A stretch of DNA of 28,980 bases from Candidatus Fonsibacter lacus. GTDB taxonomy: Bacteria > Pseudomonadota > Alphaproteobacteria > Pelagibacterales > Pelagibacteraceae. The notes below the pieces were generated by a model that did not search any database, was not told the DNA's origin, and worked only from the letters and a program-made list of their open reading frames with translations. Both the position numbers and the translations under genes were made by a program. The number at the start of each line of letters is the position of its first letter. Positions within the stretch are counted from its first letter, which is position 1. Shown here piece by piece: positions 14,960-22,296 of this stretch. Location: the NCBI GenBank assembly GCA_010021145.1, contig RGRP01000002.1, forward strand, positions 1 through 28,980. Reading direction: 5' to 3'.

Positions 14960-15950
14960 CAGTTTGTAAGAATACTTTTGCACAATTCTCCCATGTATAT
15001 TGCTTTGCAATTTCTTTGCATTCTTCTTTCTTGATATTCAAAGCTTTTTTCATAGATTCTTTTAAATCCCAATCTAAACAATCAGCCTTAGTATTTTGCA
15101 AGATATCTAGGGGACCTGTCACTGGATAGGCTGCAACTGGAACGCCTGCTGCCAATGCTTCAATAATAACAATTCCAAAAGTATCTGTTTTACTTGGAAA
15201 TACAAAAACGTCGCTTGCCGCAAGATAGGAGGCAACTTCTTTTTCCTTTAACATTCCGGTAAACAAAACGTCTTTATATTTTTTTTTAAGCTCATTAAAT
15301 TGAGGTCCATCCCCAACCACAATCTTTGAGCCTTCAATTTTTATATCTAAAAAAGCCTCAATATTTTTTTCAATGGCAACTCTACCGACGTAAATGTAAA
15401 TCGGCGAAGGTAAAAAAACATTTGCTTTTTCCACTTTACCAAAAATATTCCTATTTACGCCTCTGCTCCATACAATTAAATTTTTAAAATTTCTCTTTGT
15501 TAACTCATTTTCCATATTCTTAGTTGTAACTAAGATTTTATTGGCAGGTTTATGAAAATACCTCAAAAAAGAATATCCAATACTAACTGGAATATGTGTT
15601 CTTTTATTTACGTACTCAGCAAATTTAGTATGTAAAGAAGAAGTAAATTTTATACTATTTTTCATACAATATCTTCTTGCAAAAAATCCAAGTGGTCCTT
15701 CTGTTGCTATATGAACTATATGCGCATTAATCTCTTTAATTTTTTTATAAACTTTAGGATAAGCATTAATTGATAATTTTATTTCAGGATATGTAGGGCA
15801 AGGAATTGTAATAAAATCATTTGGTGTTATTAAAAAAACCTCATGATTTTGTTTTTTAAGTTCTTCTACTAAATAACTTAGAGTTGTTACAACACCATTT
15901 ACTTGGGGATGCCAAGCGTCTGTAACAATAAGAATTTTATAACTTTTCAT
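14937..15950 (-). CDS. agt: Glycolipid glycosyltransferase Agt (GT4, diacylglycerol-directed)
   Basis: 337-residue GT-B glycosyltransferase of family GT4. N-terminal signature is VTDAWHPQVNGVVTTL (about residues 9-24). The acceptor side has HIATEGPLGFFAR and SSLHTKFAEYV. The nucleotide-sugar side has YVGRVAIEKNIEAFL, VGDGPQFNELKK and SKTDTFGIVIIEALAAG. Its ATG overlaps the plcP stop (TAATG), so the two are coupled. In SAR11 and other marine bacteria the plcP-agt pair replaces phospholipids with glycosyl-diacylglycerols under phosphate starvation: PlcP makes diacylglycerol and Agt adds a sugar or uronic acid. Which sugar is used here cannot be read from the sequence. Confidence 0.88.
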   Translation of the reverse strand: MKSYKILIVTDAWHPQVNGVVTTLSYLVEELKKQNHEVFLITPNDFITIPCPTYPEIKLSINAYPKVYKKIKEINAHIVHIATEGPLGFFARRYCMKNSIKFTSSLHTKFAEYVNKRTHIPVSIGYSFLRYFHKPANKILVTTKNMENELTKRNFKNLIVWSRGVNRNIFGKVEKANVFLPSPIYIYVGRVAIEKNIEAFLDIKIEGSKIVVGDGPQFNELKKKYKDVLFTGMLKEKEVASYLAASDVFVFPSKTDTFGIVIIEALAAGVPVAAYPVTGPLDILQNTKADCLDWDLKESMKKALNIKKEECKEIAKQYTWENCAKVFLQTASVNLQF

Positions 15951-16777
15951 TAAGAAGCAATTTTAAGCTGCTCTACATCTTGATTTTCTGTAAACAATTC
16001 TTGTCTTTTTTCTATCCAATTAATTAGTTCTAATCTTCCATCAAAATGTTCAACTAATGCCGTGCAACTTTCAACCCAATCTCCATCATTAATATAATGA
16101 ATATCATCGATATACTGCATATTAGCGTGATGAATATGTCCGCAAATAATTCCATCAACCTTGTATTGTTTTGCATAGTTTCCCACTAATTTTTCAAATT
16201 CACTTATAAATTTAACAGCATTTTTAACTTTAAATTTTAAATATTTAGATAATGACCAATATTCGTAACCTAATTTTTTTCTGAAAAAATTTATATAACG
16301 ATTAAAATAAATTAAAAAATCATAAGTAAGAGAACCTAGTATTGCAAGCCATTTAGCACATTGAATAATTCCATCAAATTGATCTCCATGAACAACTAGG
16401 TACTTTTTATTATCAATAGTTTCATGGATGACCTGATTTGCAATTTCAACTCCACCAAAATTTATAGGTATAAATTTTCTTAAAATCTCATCATGATTAC
16501 CAGATAAATAAAATACGCGCGTCCCATGACGAGCTTTTTTTAAAATTTTTTGAACAACATCATTATGAGATTGAGGCCAATACCAAGTATTTTTTAAAGC
16601 CCAACCGTCAACTATATCGCCAACTAAATAAAGTTTTTCTGATTGTGTATGTCTTATAAATTCCAACAAAAGTTCTGATTGGCAGCCTCTGGTCCCTAAA
16701 TGAAGATCTGAAATCCAAATACTTTTATAATTTAAAATTTTATCAATTCTATTTTTAAAAGACTCTTTTTTTAGCAT
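15950..16777 (-). CDS. plcP: PlcP phospholipase C-like metallophosphoesterase
   Basis: 275-residue calcineurin-type metallophosphoesterase, related to UDP-2,3-diacylglucosamine hydrolase (LpxH). Metal ligands are visible in ISDLHLG (Asp24, His26), VGDIVDGW (Asp54), SGNHDE (Asn94, His95), VVHGDQFDG (His130) and CGHIHHA (His214, His216). Linkage to a GT4 glycosyltransferase and to the Pho block identifies it as PlcP, which cuts phospholipid head groups to leave diacylglycerol and recover phosphate. It lies first in plcP-agt with a one-base overlap. A Pho-box-like repeat pair lies 45-62 bases upstream. LpxH is the alternative but does not fit the context. Confidence 0.9.
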   Translation of the reverse strand: MLKKESFKNRIDKILNYKSIWISDLHLGTRGCQSELLLEFIRHTQSEKLYLVGDIVDGWALKNTWYWPQSHNDVVQKILKKARHGTRVFYLSGNHDEILRKFIPINFGGVEIANQVIHETIDNKKYLVVHGDQFDGIIQCAKWLAILGSLTYDFLIYFNRYINFFRKKLGYEYWSLSKYLKFKVKNAVKFISEFEKLVGNYAKQYKVDGIICGHIHHANMQYIDDIHYINDGDWVESCTALVEHFDGRLELINWIEKRQELFTENQDVEQLKIAS

Positions 16778-16821
16778 TTAATTTCATTTCGAATCATCAA
16801 CCATGAATTGAACATGTTATT

Positions 16822-16839
16822 GTTACAAAATTGTTAAAA
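16822..16839 (-). promoter_or_regulatory. Pho-box-like element upstream of plcP
   Basis: On the minus strand TTTTAAC (16839-16833) and TTGTAAC (16828-16822) repeat at 11-base spacing with an AATT spacer. TTGTAAC differs from the pstS unit CTGTAAC at one base. The plcP ATG is at 16777. A -10 hexamer is not obvious, so only the operator is supported. Confidence 0.5.
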
Positions 16840-16910
16840 TTGAATTTATTCTCAATATTCTTTAAAGTTTTTGCTTAACAAATAAAAATTTCTGATAAAA
16901 GAATTGCCAG

Positions 16911-17481
16911 ATGGTAAAAATAACAAAATCTATAGAAATTTTTGTATTTTTTATAATTATTCCAATTATCTTAATTCCAACAAATTCCAACATCGCTATG
17001 TTTTCAGCTCTGACAGCGGTCGCCATAATTTGTGTTTGTTATTTAAAATATAAGAAAGTTACTTTAATTAATCTCAAAGATTTTAAATTTGATCAATATC
17101 TTAAAATTATTTTTTATAAGTTTTTAATTATTGCCACATTAGTTTTAACCTTTTCTTATTTTTTTGATCCATCTAAATTTTTAAATCTTCCTCGCTCTCA
17201 CTTTTTTTTGTGGTTATTAATAATGTTTCTTTATCCAATTTTATCAGCTTTCCCTCAAGAGATTGTTTACAGATCTTTCTTCTTTAAAAGATATGGCAAT
17301 TTATTTAAACCCTATCGTAATTCTTTTTACTTTTATTGGGGGTTTAATAATGGCGGAGTCCTATTCTAGACATAATTCATTAATAAAAGTTTCAATTGAA
17401 CATGGATTGTACGGAGATATTGTATTTACTTCTGGGCTTGGAGCGTATTTTTATCACGCACAAGGATTAACTTTCGGCTAA
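16911..17481 (+). pseudogene. CPBP-family intramembrane protease, frameshifted by an internal deletion
   Basis: Two frames carry two halves of one CPBP (CAAX protease/bacteriocin-processing) membrane protein. Residues of the first frame (16911 to about 17306) give N-terminal membrane helices and the first motif PQEIVYRSFFFKRYGNLF. The second frame (from about 17305, stop 17479-17481) gives NPIVILFTFIGG and then the last motif SIEHGLYGDIVFTSGLG. The usual middle segment of about 20-25 residues, with the Phe-x-x-x-His metal ligand, is absent. The likely junction is at 17304-17308 and the join is out of frame, so no single product contains the active site. It is transcribed away from plcP. Sequencing or assembly error is the alternative. 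Confidence 0.75.
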
Positions 17482-17501
17482 CCAGAATATCTGGCTAGCC
17501 G
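17475..17501. terminator. Hairpin shared by the CPBP pseudogene and the microprotein gene
   Basis: Arms 17475-17486 and 17490-17501 pair over 12 bases with one mismatch and a three-base loop. The hairpin includes the CPBP stop codon and lies 11 bases beyond the stop of the convergent microprotein gene. It has a GC-rich outer stem (CGGCTA). Neither side is followed by a T-run, so bidirectional termination is only likely by position. Confidence 0.45.
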
Positions 17502-17511
17502 ACCGTTAGAT

Positions 17512-17691
17512 TTAGTGGGTTTGATTTTGAGCTTCTATAACTGCCGCTTCTTTTTTTTTCTGAGAGTATGGCTTAAATTTTTTAAATTCAGATTTAAGCT
17601 TAGAAACTTCCTTATTAAGGCTTACAACTTCTTTGTTCAGTCCTTTGATAAATTTTTTTAACTTCTTAAAGTTTTTCTTTGATATTTTCAT
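17512..17691 (-). CDS. 59-residue lysine-rich coiled-coil microprotein
   Basis: A minus-strand frame from ATG at 17691-17689 to TAA at 17514-17512. The product starts MKISKKNFKKLKKFI, continues NKEVVSLNKEVSKLKSEFKK and ends QKKKEAAVIEAQNQTH. Hydrophobic residues (F, L, I, V) recur about every three to four positions through residues 8-38, the pattern of one amphipathic or coiled-coil helix. A basic run and an alanine-rich end follow. No signal peptide or membrane segment is present. It is bounded by a hairpin on its 3' side and by a 246-base non-coding gap upstream. No family is recognised; a small DNA- or RNA-associated or scaffold peptide is possible. No clear ribosome site precedes it. Confidence 0.6.
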   Translation of the reverse strand: MKISKKNFKKLKKFIKGLNKEVVSLNKEVSKLKSEFKKFKPYSQKKKEAAVIEAQNQTH

Positions 17692-17937
17692 GATTGAATT
17701 TAAGCAAAAATTTTATTTAAGGTAAATTAAAATTTCACAATTCTTTAATGAATTTGCAATAATAATAGTATACACAACTTAACCGAGTGCTTATGTACTT
17801 TGCATCCTTTAAGTTAATTAAATCTAGTTAAGTTATCTCTAGATCTCCCTAACAGCAAATATGTAAGCGCTCACCAATCCTCTAAATTTTAGTATGTTTT
17901 TTATATAATCAATCGAATAATAACTTCATGTAAAGTT
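17692..17937. other. Largest apparently non-coding gap, with an inverted repeat
   Basis: 246 bases without a credible reading frame, large for this compact segment. It holds an inverted repeat AACTTAAC (17775-17782) and GTTAAGTT (17827-17834) that could close a hairpin of about 60 bases, and a slightly less AT-rich core at about 17780-17880. A TATAAT at 17904-17909 could serve the kinase gene at 17938. It must contain the promoter of the microprotein gene on the minus strand. A small RNA is possible but nothing known is recognised. Confidence 0.3.
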
Positions 17938-18831
17938 ATGAAGAATATCTGCATTATATATAACTCAAAAATAAGTTTATTTAATAAATTTCTACTCAAC
18001 AGAATTATAAAAATTTTAAAAAAAGAAAATCACGTTGAAACATTTGCAACAGAAAGAGTTGGTCACGCTACTCTACTCTGCAAAGTTCATATAAAAAAAT
18101 TCGACATTATCGTTGCGGCTGGTGGTGATGGAACAATAAATGAGGTCATTAATGGGATGGATGACAAAACATCTCTTGGAATAATCCCACTTGGAACAGC
18201 AAATATAGGGGCCTATGAGGCAAATATTAGTAAAAATCCTAGTAAAGCAGCCCAAATTATACTGTCTGGAAAAATTAAAAAAATTCATATTCAAGAAGCA
18301 AATAATAGAAAATTTTTTTTAATGACTGGAGTTGGTTACGATGCTTCAATAGTTGAAACGATTCAATCGAATTTATTATTAAAAAAAATATTTGGTAAAT
18401 TATTATTTTTTATTATTTCCTTTGCAAAATTAATCTATTTTAAAAAATATGAGCTAAAAATTCTTGCTAATAATAAAGCTTATCAAGCAAATTGGGCTAT
18501 AATAACTAATGCAAAACATTATGGAGGTGCTTTTCAATTAACAAAAGATACTGACATTTTTGAAAAAAAATTGATTACTTATTTATTTATTAATCTAACG
18601 AGATTTGACGTTATAAAGAATTTCCTTAAAATTTTAAAAAGACAAAATTTAGAAGAAAATAATAAAGTAATTAAGATTATAAGTGATGATATTTTTATAA
18701 ATTCTAAATTAAAAGTACCTATTCAATGTGATGGTGAATTTATAGGAAATCTACCTTTGCAAATAAAAAATACTAAAAAAACAATTAATCTATTAGTAAA
18801 AGAAGAATTAAACGTACAGACTGATCAATAA
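17938..18831 (+). CDS. Diacylglycerol/lipid kinase family protein
   Basis: 297 residues of the DagK/YegS/LCB5 lipid kinase superfamily. The nucleotide-binding motif AAGGDGTINEVINGM (about 60-74) is clear. The next motif reads PLGTANIGAYEANI, where most family members have Asn-Asp after GTA; here the aspartate position is isoleucine. The C-terminal beta-rich domain has a QCDGEF motif (about 262-267), the usual catalytic-aspartate region. It would phosphorylate diacylglycerol or a related lipid to a phosphatidic acid at the membrane. Its location a kilobase from plcP suggests it could recycle diacylglycerol made by PlcP, but there is no operon link and no Pho-box repeat upstream. Confidence 0.82.
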   Translation: MKNICIIYNSKISLFNKFLLNRIIKILKKENHVETFATERVGHATLLCKVHIKKFDIIVAAGGDGTINEVINGMDDKTSLGIIPLGTANIGAYEANISKNPSKAAQIILSGKIKKIHIQEANNRKFFLMTGVGYDASIVETIQSNLLLKKIFGKLLFFIISFAKLIYFKKYELKILANNKAYQANWAIITNAKHYGGAFQLTKDTDIFEKKLITYLFINLTRFDVIKNFLKILKRQNLEENNKVIKIISDDIFINSKLKVPIQCDGEFIGNLPLQIKNTKKTINLLVKEELNVQTDQ

Positions 18832-18906
18832 TATCACTGCAGCAATAAGTATTAAAAAAACAATTACCGCTTTATTTAAAGGAAGGTTGTTTAAATATCT
18901 AAACAC
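18808..18906 (-). CDS. Possible 32-residue single-helix membrane peptide
   Basis: A minus-strand frame with GTG at 18906-18904, three bases after the DoxX-like stop, ending TAA at 18810-18808. The product begins (V)FRYLNNLPLNKAVIV and has one hydrophobic helix, residues about 13-32, that ends in SLYV. A short basic or polar head followed by one helix is the pattern of membrane microproteins. It overlaps the last 24 bases of the kinase gene on the other strand. There is no visible ribosome site, so it would depend on coupling to the DoxX gene. Chance is possible in AT-rich DNA. Confidence 0.35.
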   Translation of the reverse strand: MFRYLNNLPLNKAVIVFLILIAAVILLISLYV

Positions 18907-18909
18907 AAA

Positions 18910-19362
18910 TTAAAATTCTTTTGGAAGAGAGTTATCTATTGAAACTCTGTCTCCGCCTTTAAAAAATATCGCGATCATTATTATCAGCCAAAATAATGGA
19001 TATTCATATCCACCTTTAACCCAAAGAAAACCATTTTTTAAATGAATATAAAAAGTTGCAACTGATAAGAGACCAATTAATTGAATTGCTACAAATCTCG
19101 TTAAAAAACCTAATGCTAAAAATATTCCACCAAAAAATTCTAAAATGCCAATGTAAACTGCTAATGGGAAAGCAGGTTCTAATTGAACGCTTTTAAAAAA
19201 ATCAACTGTCCCATCTAAATTGACAAATAATTTACTATAGCCATGAGGTACCATCATTATTCCTGCCACAAATCGAATTAATGAATAAGAGTAATATGAA
19301 GTAGACTCATAAAATTTCTCTAAATAAGGAATTATATATTTTGAATTTCTACTCACTCTCAT
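18910..19362 (-). CDS. DoxX family membrane protein
   Basis: 150 residues with four predicted helices (about 25-40, 60-88, 88-108 and 118-137). Family landmarks are LIRFVAGIMMVPHGYSKL, the second segment EFFGGIFLALGFLTRFVA and the C-terminal PLFWLIIMIAIFFKGGDRVS ending. DoxX proteins are small four-helix membrane proteins, some linked to terminal oxidase or thiosulfate:quinone reductase and others to redox defence, so the precise role is unknown. It stands alone between tRNA-Arg and the kinase gene. Confidence 0.85.
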   Translation of the reverse strand: MRVSRNSKYIIPYLEKFYESTSYYSYSLIRFVAGIMMVPHGYSKLFVNLDGTVDFFKSVQLEPAFPLAVYIGILEFFGGIFLALGFLTRFVAIQLIGLLSVATFYIHLKNGFLWVKGGYEYPLFWLIIMIAIFFKGGDRVSIDNSLPKEF

Positions 19363-19416
19363 AGTGGTAAATTAGTATCAAACTTATAAGTTTATATCAA
19401 AGTTAAATAAACTAAT

Positions 19417-19493
19417 TGGTGCGCCCGGAAAGAGTCGAACTTCCAACCTCCAGATTCGTAGTCTGGCATTCTATCCAATTGAACTACGGGCGC
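19417..19493 (-). tRNA. tRNA-Arg (anticodon ACG)
   Basis: Minus-strand cloverleaf of 77 bases. The acceptor stem GCGCCCG pairs with CGGGCGC, the D arm contains GTTCAATTGGATAGAAT, the anticodon stem CCAGA/TCTGG encloses loop CTACGAA with anticodon ACG, and the T arm has GGAAG, loop TTCGACT and CTTTC. A is the discriminator base and CCA is encoded (19419-19417). The A34 should be edited to inosine by TadA to read CGN codons. No integrase or duplicated attachment site is visible nearby. Confidence 0.97.
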
Positions 19494-19566
19494 TTAAATA
19501 TTAGAAAGATTAAAATTTAATATCTTATTTTATTTTTTTTAATTAAATAATCATAGGTCTTTATTC

Positions 19567-20565
19567 ATGCAAACAAATAATTGGGATTGGCTAAAACTTA
19601 TTGCCATTGGCAGAATACTATCTGCTTTGACCTTTTTTATGTACGTTGGTTCTATTCAACAGTTAATTACTGTATGGAAATTATCAGCAACCGAGGCTGG
19701 TTTAATACAAACATCCCTTGTAATAGGTTTTGCATTTGCCCTATTTATAAGTTCATATTGTTCAGATTTTTATAATCCAAATAGAATTCTTTCTGTTTAT
19801 TTGATAATAAATTTTTTATCGAGTTTTATCTTTTATCTAATTGCTAAAGATTTTTGGAGCGCAATTTTTATTAATTTTTTTATAGGTTTTGCTCAAGGTG
19901 GTATTTACGGTCCGTCAATACTCTTGGTATCTGAAAAATTTAAATCAAAAAACAAAGGCGCTGCGATGGGTGTAATGCTTGGGAGTCAATCCTTTGGCTA
20001 TGCAATTTCTTTAACTTTAAGTTATATCATTACAACTAACTATGGTTATAAAATAAGTTTTTTAACTGCATCATTAATTAGTCTTGCCGGAGCAACTTTT
20101 CTTTTAACAGCTATTTATCAAGATTTTTTAAAAAAATATCAATTTGCAGAATTGAATAAAAAATTTTCTTTAAATCAAAATAGAAAAACTAAATTTTTAA
20201 TAACAGGATATACCGCTCATGCAATTGAACTCTTTGGCTTGTGGTCTTGGTTACCAGTTTTTTTAAGTGTTATAATTATAAATAAAATATCTATTACGAC
20301 CGTCACTGTTGGTATTATTATAGGATTTTCAATTCATTTATCCGGCGTGTTCTCCTCTATAATTGCTGGATATCTTTCAGATAATTTAGGAAGAAAAAAA
20401 ATTTTAATTTCTTTTTCTTTATTTAGTGCAATTTTATCTTTTTTAATTGGTTGGACAGCTGAATTAGATTTATTTTTATCAGAAACAAATTGGGTTTTAG
20501 CATTTTCTTTCTTAGGTGTTGCTGGATTAATTGCAACTTTTTGTGCGTCTCAATTTAAATCTTAA
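19567..20565 (+). CDS. MFS transporter lacking the last two helices
   Basis: 332-residue major facilitator protein, where the usual length is about 390. Helices 1-10 can be assigned: the first at about residues 9-35, the second at 41-68, then 73-95, 98-128, 130-155, 158-185, 210-238, 243-272, 277-300 and 304-326. The MFS loop motif after helix 8 appears as GYLSDNLGRKK. The product ends FLGVAGLIATFCASQFKS, and helices 11 and 12 are missing. The stop overlaps the convergent Gate-domain gene by 11 bases. The short form may be non-functional or a strain deletion at the convergent junction. The substrate is unknown. Confidence 0.8.
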   Translation: MQTNNWDWLKLIAIGRILSALTFFMYVGSIQQLITVWKLSATEAGLIQTSLVIGFAFALFISSYCSDFYNPNRILSVYLIINFLSSFIFYLIAKDFWSAIFINFFIGFAQGGIYGPSILLVSEKFKSKNKGAAMGVMLGSQSFGYAISLTLSYIITTNYGYKISFLTASLISLAGATFLLTAIYQDFLKKYQFAELNKKFSLNQNRKTKFLITGYTAHAIELFGLWSWLPVFLSVIIINKISITTVTVGIIIGFSIHLSGVFSSIIAGYLSDNLGRKKILISFSLFSAILSFLIGWTAELDLFLSETNWVLAFSFLGVAGLIATFCASQFKS

Positions 20566-21502
20566 CAAAAACAAGTTTATTAAATAAACCCTGAAACTTT
20601 TTATATAAAAAGAGTATTAAAAAAACGATTAATAAAGAAAAAATTACCCTAAAAAATAATACACCAGAAATGTGACCTCCGATAATCATCATCAATATGG
20701 TATCCTCAATAACAGCATGCACTAAATTTAATAAAGACAGAGAAAGCAAAATACTTTGCTTGTTAATTGATCCTGACTTTGCTTCTTTTATTAGCAATCC
20801 TCCTCCAAATTGAAGCCCAATAGTTAAGCCAACGATAATAATATTTATTGCGCTAGAACTAATTCCCATGAGCTTTAATGGATTTGCAAGAAGTCTTTTG
20901 ATTAAATTTTCAACGCCAATTTTTTTTAAAAAATTTAAAGAAAAAACTAAAATACAGATAATACAAAATATATAGATTAAGTTTTCAACCTGCCCTAAAA
21001 GCCAAGAATAATAATCTGTTGCAACAACGCGCTGCTCTAGAACTAAACTAAATTTTTCCTGTAAAAATCCAAAGTAAAAATAAATTCTATATAAAATAAA
21101 CCCAGCTACAAATGCAATTCCTATTCTCAAAATAGAAGCATAAAAAAAAGAAACTCCAGCTGCACGTGAGATAGCACTTTCTACTAATATATTATGAGCA
21201 ATTAAAATAATTACGGTTAAAACGGTGACCTGTGCAACGGTTAAATCTAAAGAAGGAACAATATTAATAAAAAGAATAATTGCAGCATAAACATTGATGA
21301 TAATTGCGGTAACCCAAACTATACCTAGCTCTGCTGGTAGACCTAATAACTGAACGATAGGTTCAAAAAGATTTGAAATAATTTTTACTATTCCAATTTC
21401 TTCTAGAATTTTAATTATAAAAATAAATGGGATTAATATTTTATATAATGGAACACAAATATCTTTAATTTCCGAGAGACTATTCTTAAAGAATTTACTC
21501 AA
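20555..21502 (-). CDS. Nucleoside-recognition (Gate) domain membrane protein
   Basis: 315 residues with about eight hydrophobic segments and two Gate-domain-like repeats. The first has VPLYKILIPFIFIIKILEE, with HNILVESAISRAAG after it, and the second has ISSSAINIIIVGLTIGLQFG and NLVHAVIEDTILMMIIGGH. This family (spore-maturation and nucleoside-recognition proteins) is predicted to transport small solutes, but its substrates are largely unknown. Its ATG overlaps the stop of the upstream TVP38/VTT gene by four bases, so the two form an operon. It converges with the truncated MFS gene. Confidence 0.85.
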   Translation of the reverse strand: MSKFFKNSLSEIKDICVPLYKILIPFIFIIKILEEIGIVKIISNLFEPIVQLLGLPAELGIVWVTAIIINVYAAIILFINIVPSLDLTVAQVTVLTVIILIAHNILVESAISRAAGVSFFYASILRIGIAFVAGFILYRIYFYFGFLQEKFSLVLEQRVVATDYYSWLLGQVENLIYIFCIICILVFSLNFLKKIGVENLIKRLLANPLKLMGISSSAINIIIVGLTIGLQFGGGLLIKEAKSGSINKQSILLSLSLLNLVHAVIEDTILMMIIGGHISGVLFFRVIFSLLIVFLILFLYKKFQGLFNKLVFVKI

Positions 21503-22215
21503 ATTTTACTCTTAAAAAATTTTTGTTTTATGAAATTAACTATTAGAACCATTATACCAAGAGCCGTTAAGGGTATAGATATTTTTGGATCTGATAATAA
21601 ATCTAAATTAAACGGGTGTCCCTCTTCAATTTTTGAACTAATTCCAGATACTAAACTTACGGAAATAAATATTCCAGGAGCTACACCAAAAATATTTGAA
21701 AGAAATATCTTTTTAAGTTTCATATTAAATAATATTGGTATTAAGCTGCCGGCTTGTGAAGGTATTCCTGGAACTAATCGTAAAAACAACAAATAAGCAA
21801 AATCATTTTTTTTAAAATGACTATCTAAGCGTCTATATTTATTTGAAAAATATTTAAAAACTAAATCTCTACAATAGTAATTTGCAAAAACATACAAAGC
21901 AGTAGAACCGAATGCAAATCCCATTAGTAATAAAAAAGATCCTAGAAATGAACCAAAAATAAAACCAGCTGCAATGACCACTGGAAAACCAAAACCAAGC
22001 AAGAAAAACCAAATTGTACAAAATAAAAAAAATAAAAATGAAGAAACAAAAATATTTTGATTAATATAATTTAGAACTACTTTTCGATCATTTTTAATAA
22101 AATCTGAATTTACATAATTATAAACTTCATAATAAAAAAATAAAAAAGTAACCAAAGCCACTATTAAAAGATAAATTAATCCTAAAATAATTTTAAGCTT
22201 TGATAATTGCGTCAT
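21499..22215 (-). CDS. TVP38/TMEM64 family (VTT domain) membrane protein
   Basis: 238 residues with about six membrane segments. The VTT/SNARE-associated core is visible as FGFPVVIAAGFIFGSFLG, an FGSTALYVFANYY helix and the signature LLFLRLVPGIPSQAGSL, with the Arg and Pro-Gly residues typical of the domain. DedA/TVP38 proteins are lipid scramblases or flippases with roles in membrane homeostasis. It is cotranscribed with the Gate-domain gene (four-base overlap) and diverges from rpmH. Confidence 0.85.
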   Translation of the reverse strand: MTQLSKLKIILGLIYLLIVALVTFLFFYYEVYNYVNSDFIKNDRKVVLNYINQNIFVSSFLFFLFCTIWFFLLGFGFPVVIAAGFIFGSFLGSFLLLMGFAFGSTALYVFANYYCRDLVFKYFSNKYRRLDSHFKKNDFAYLLFLRLVPGIPSQAGSLIPILFNMKLKKIFLSNIFGVAPGIFISVSLVSGISSKIEEGHPFNLDLLSDPKISIPLTALGIMVLIVNFIKQKFFKSKI

Positions 22216-22296
22216 TTTTAAATCGTATTAAATAAAAACTTTTGCTGTACATGATTTAACAATTTACTTATAAATAGCCAAATTCTAATTATCACA

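Noticed and set aside
19417..19493. tRNA-Arg as the attachment site of an integrated element
   Set aside because: No integrase, no duplicated 3' tRNA segment and no change in gene character on either side.
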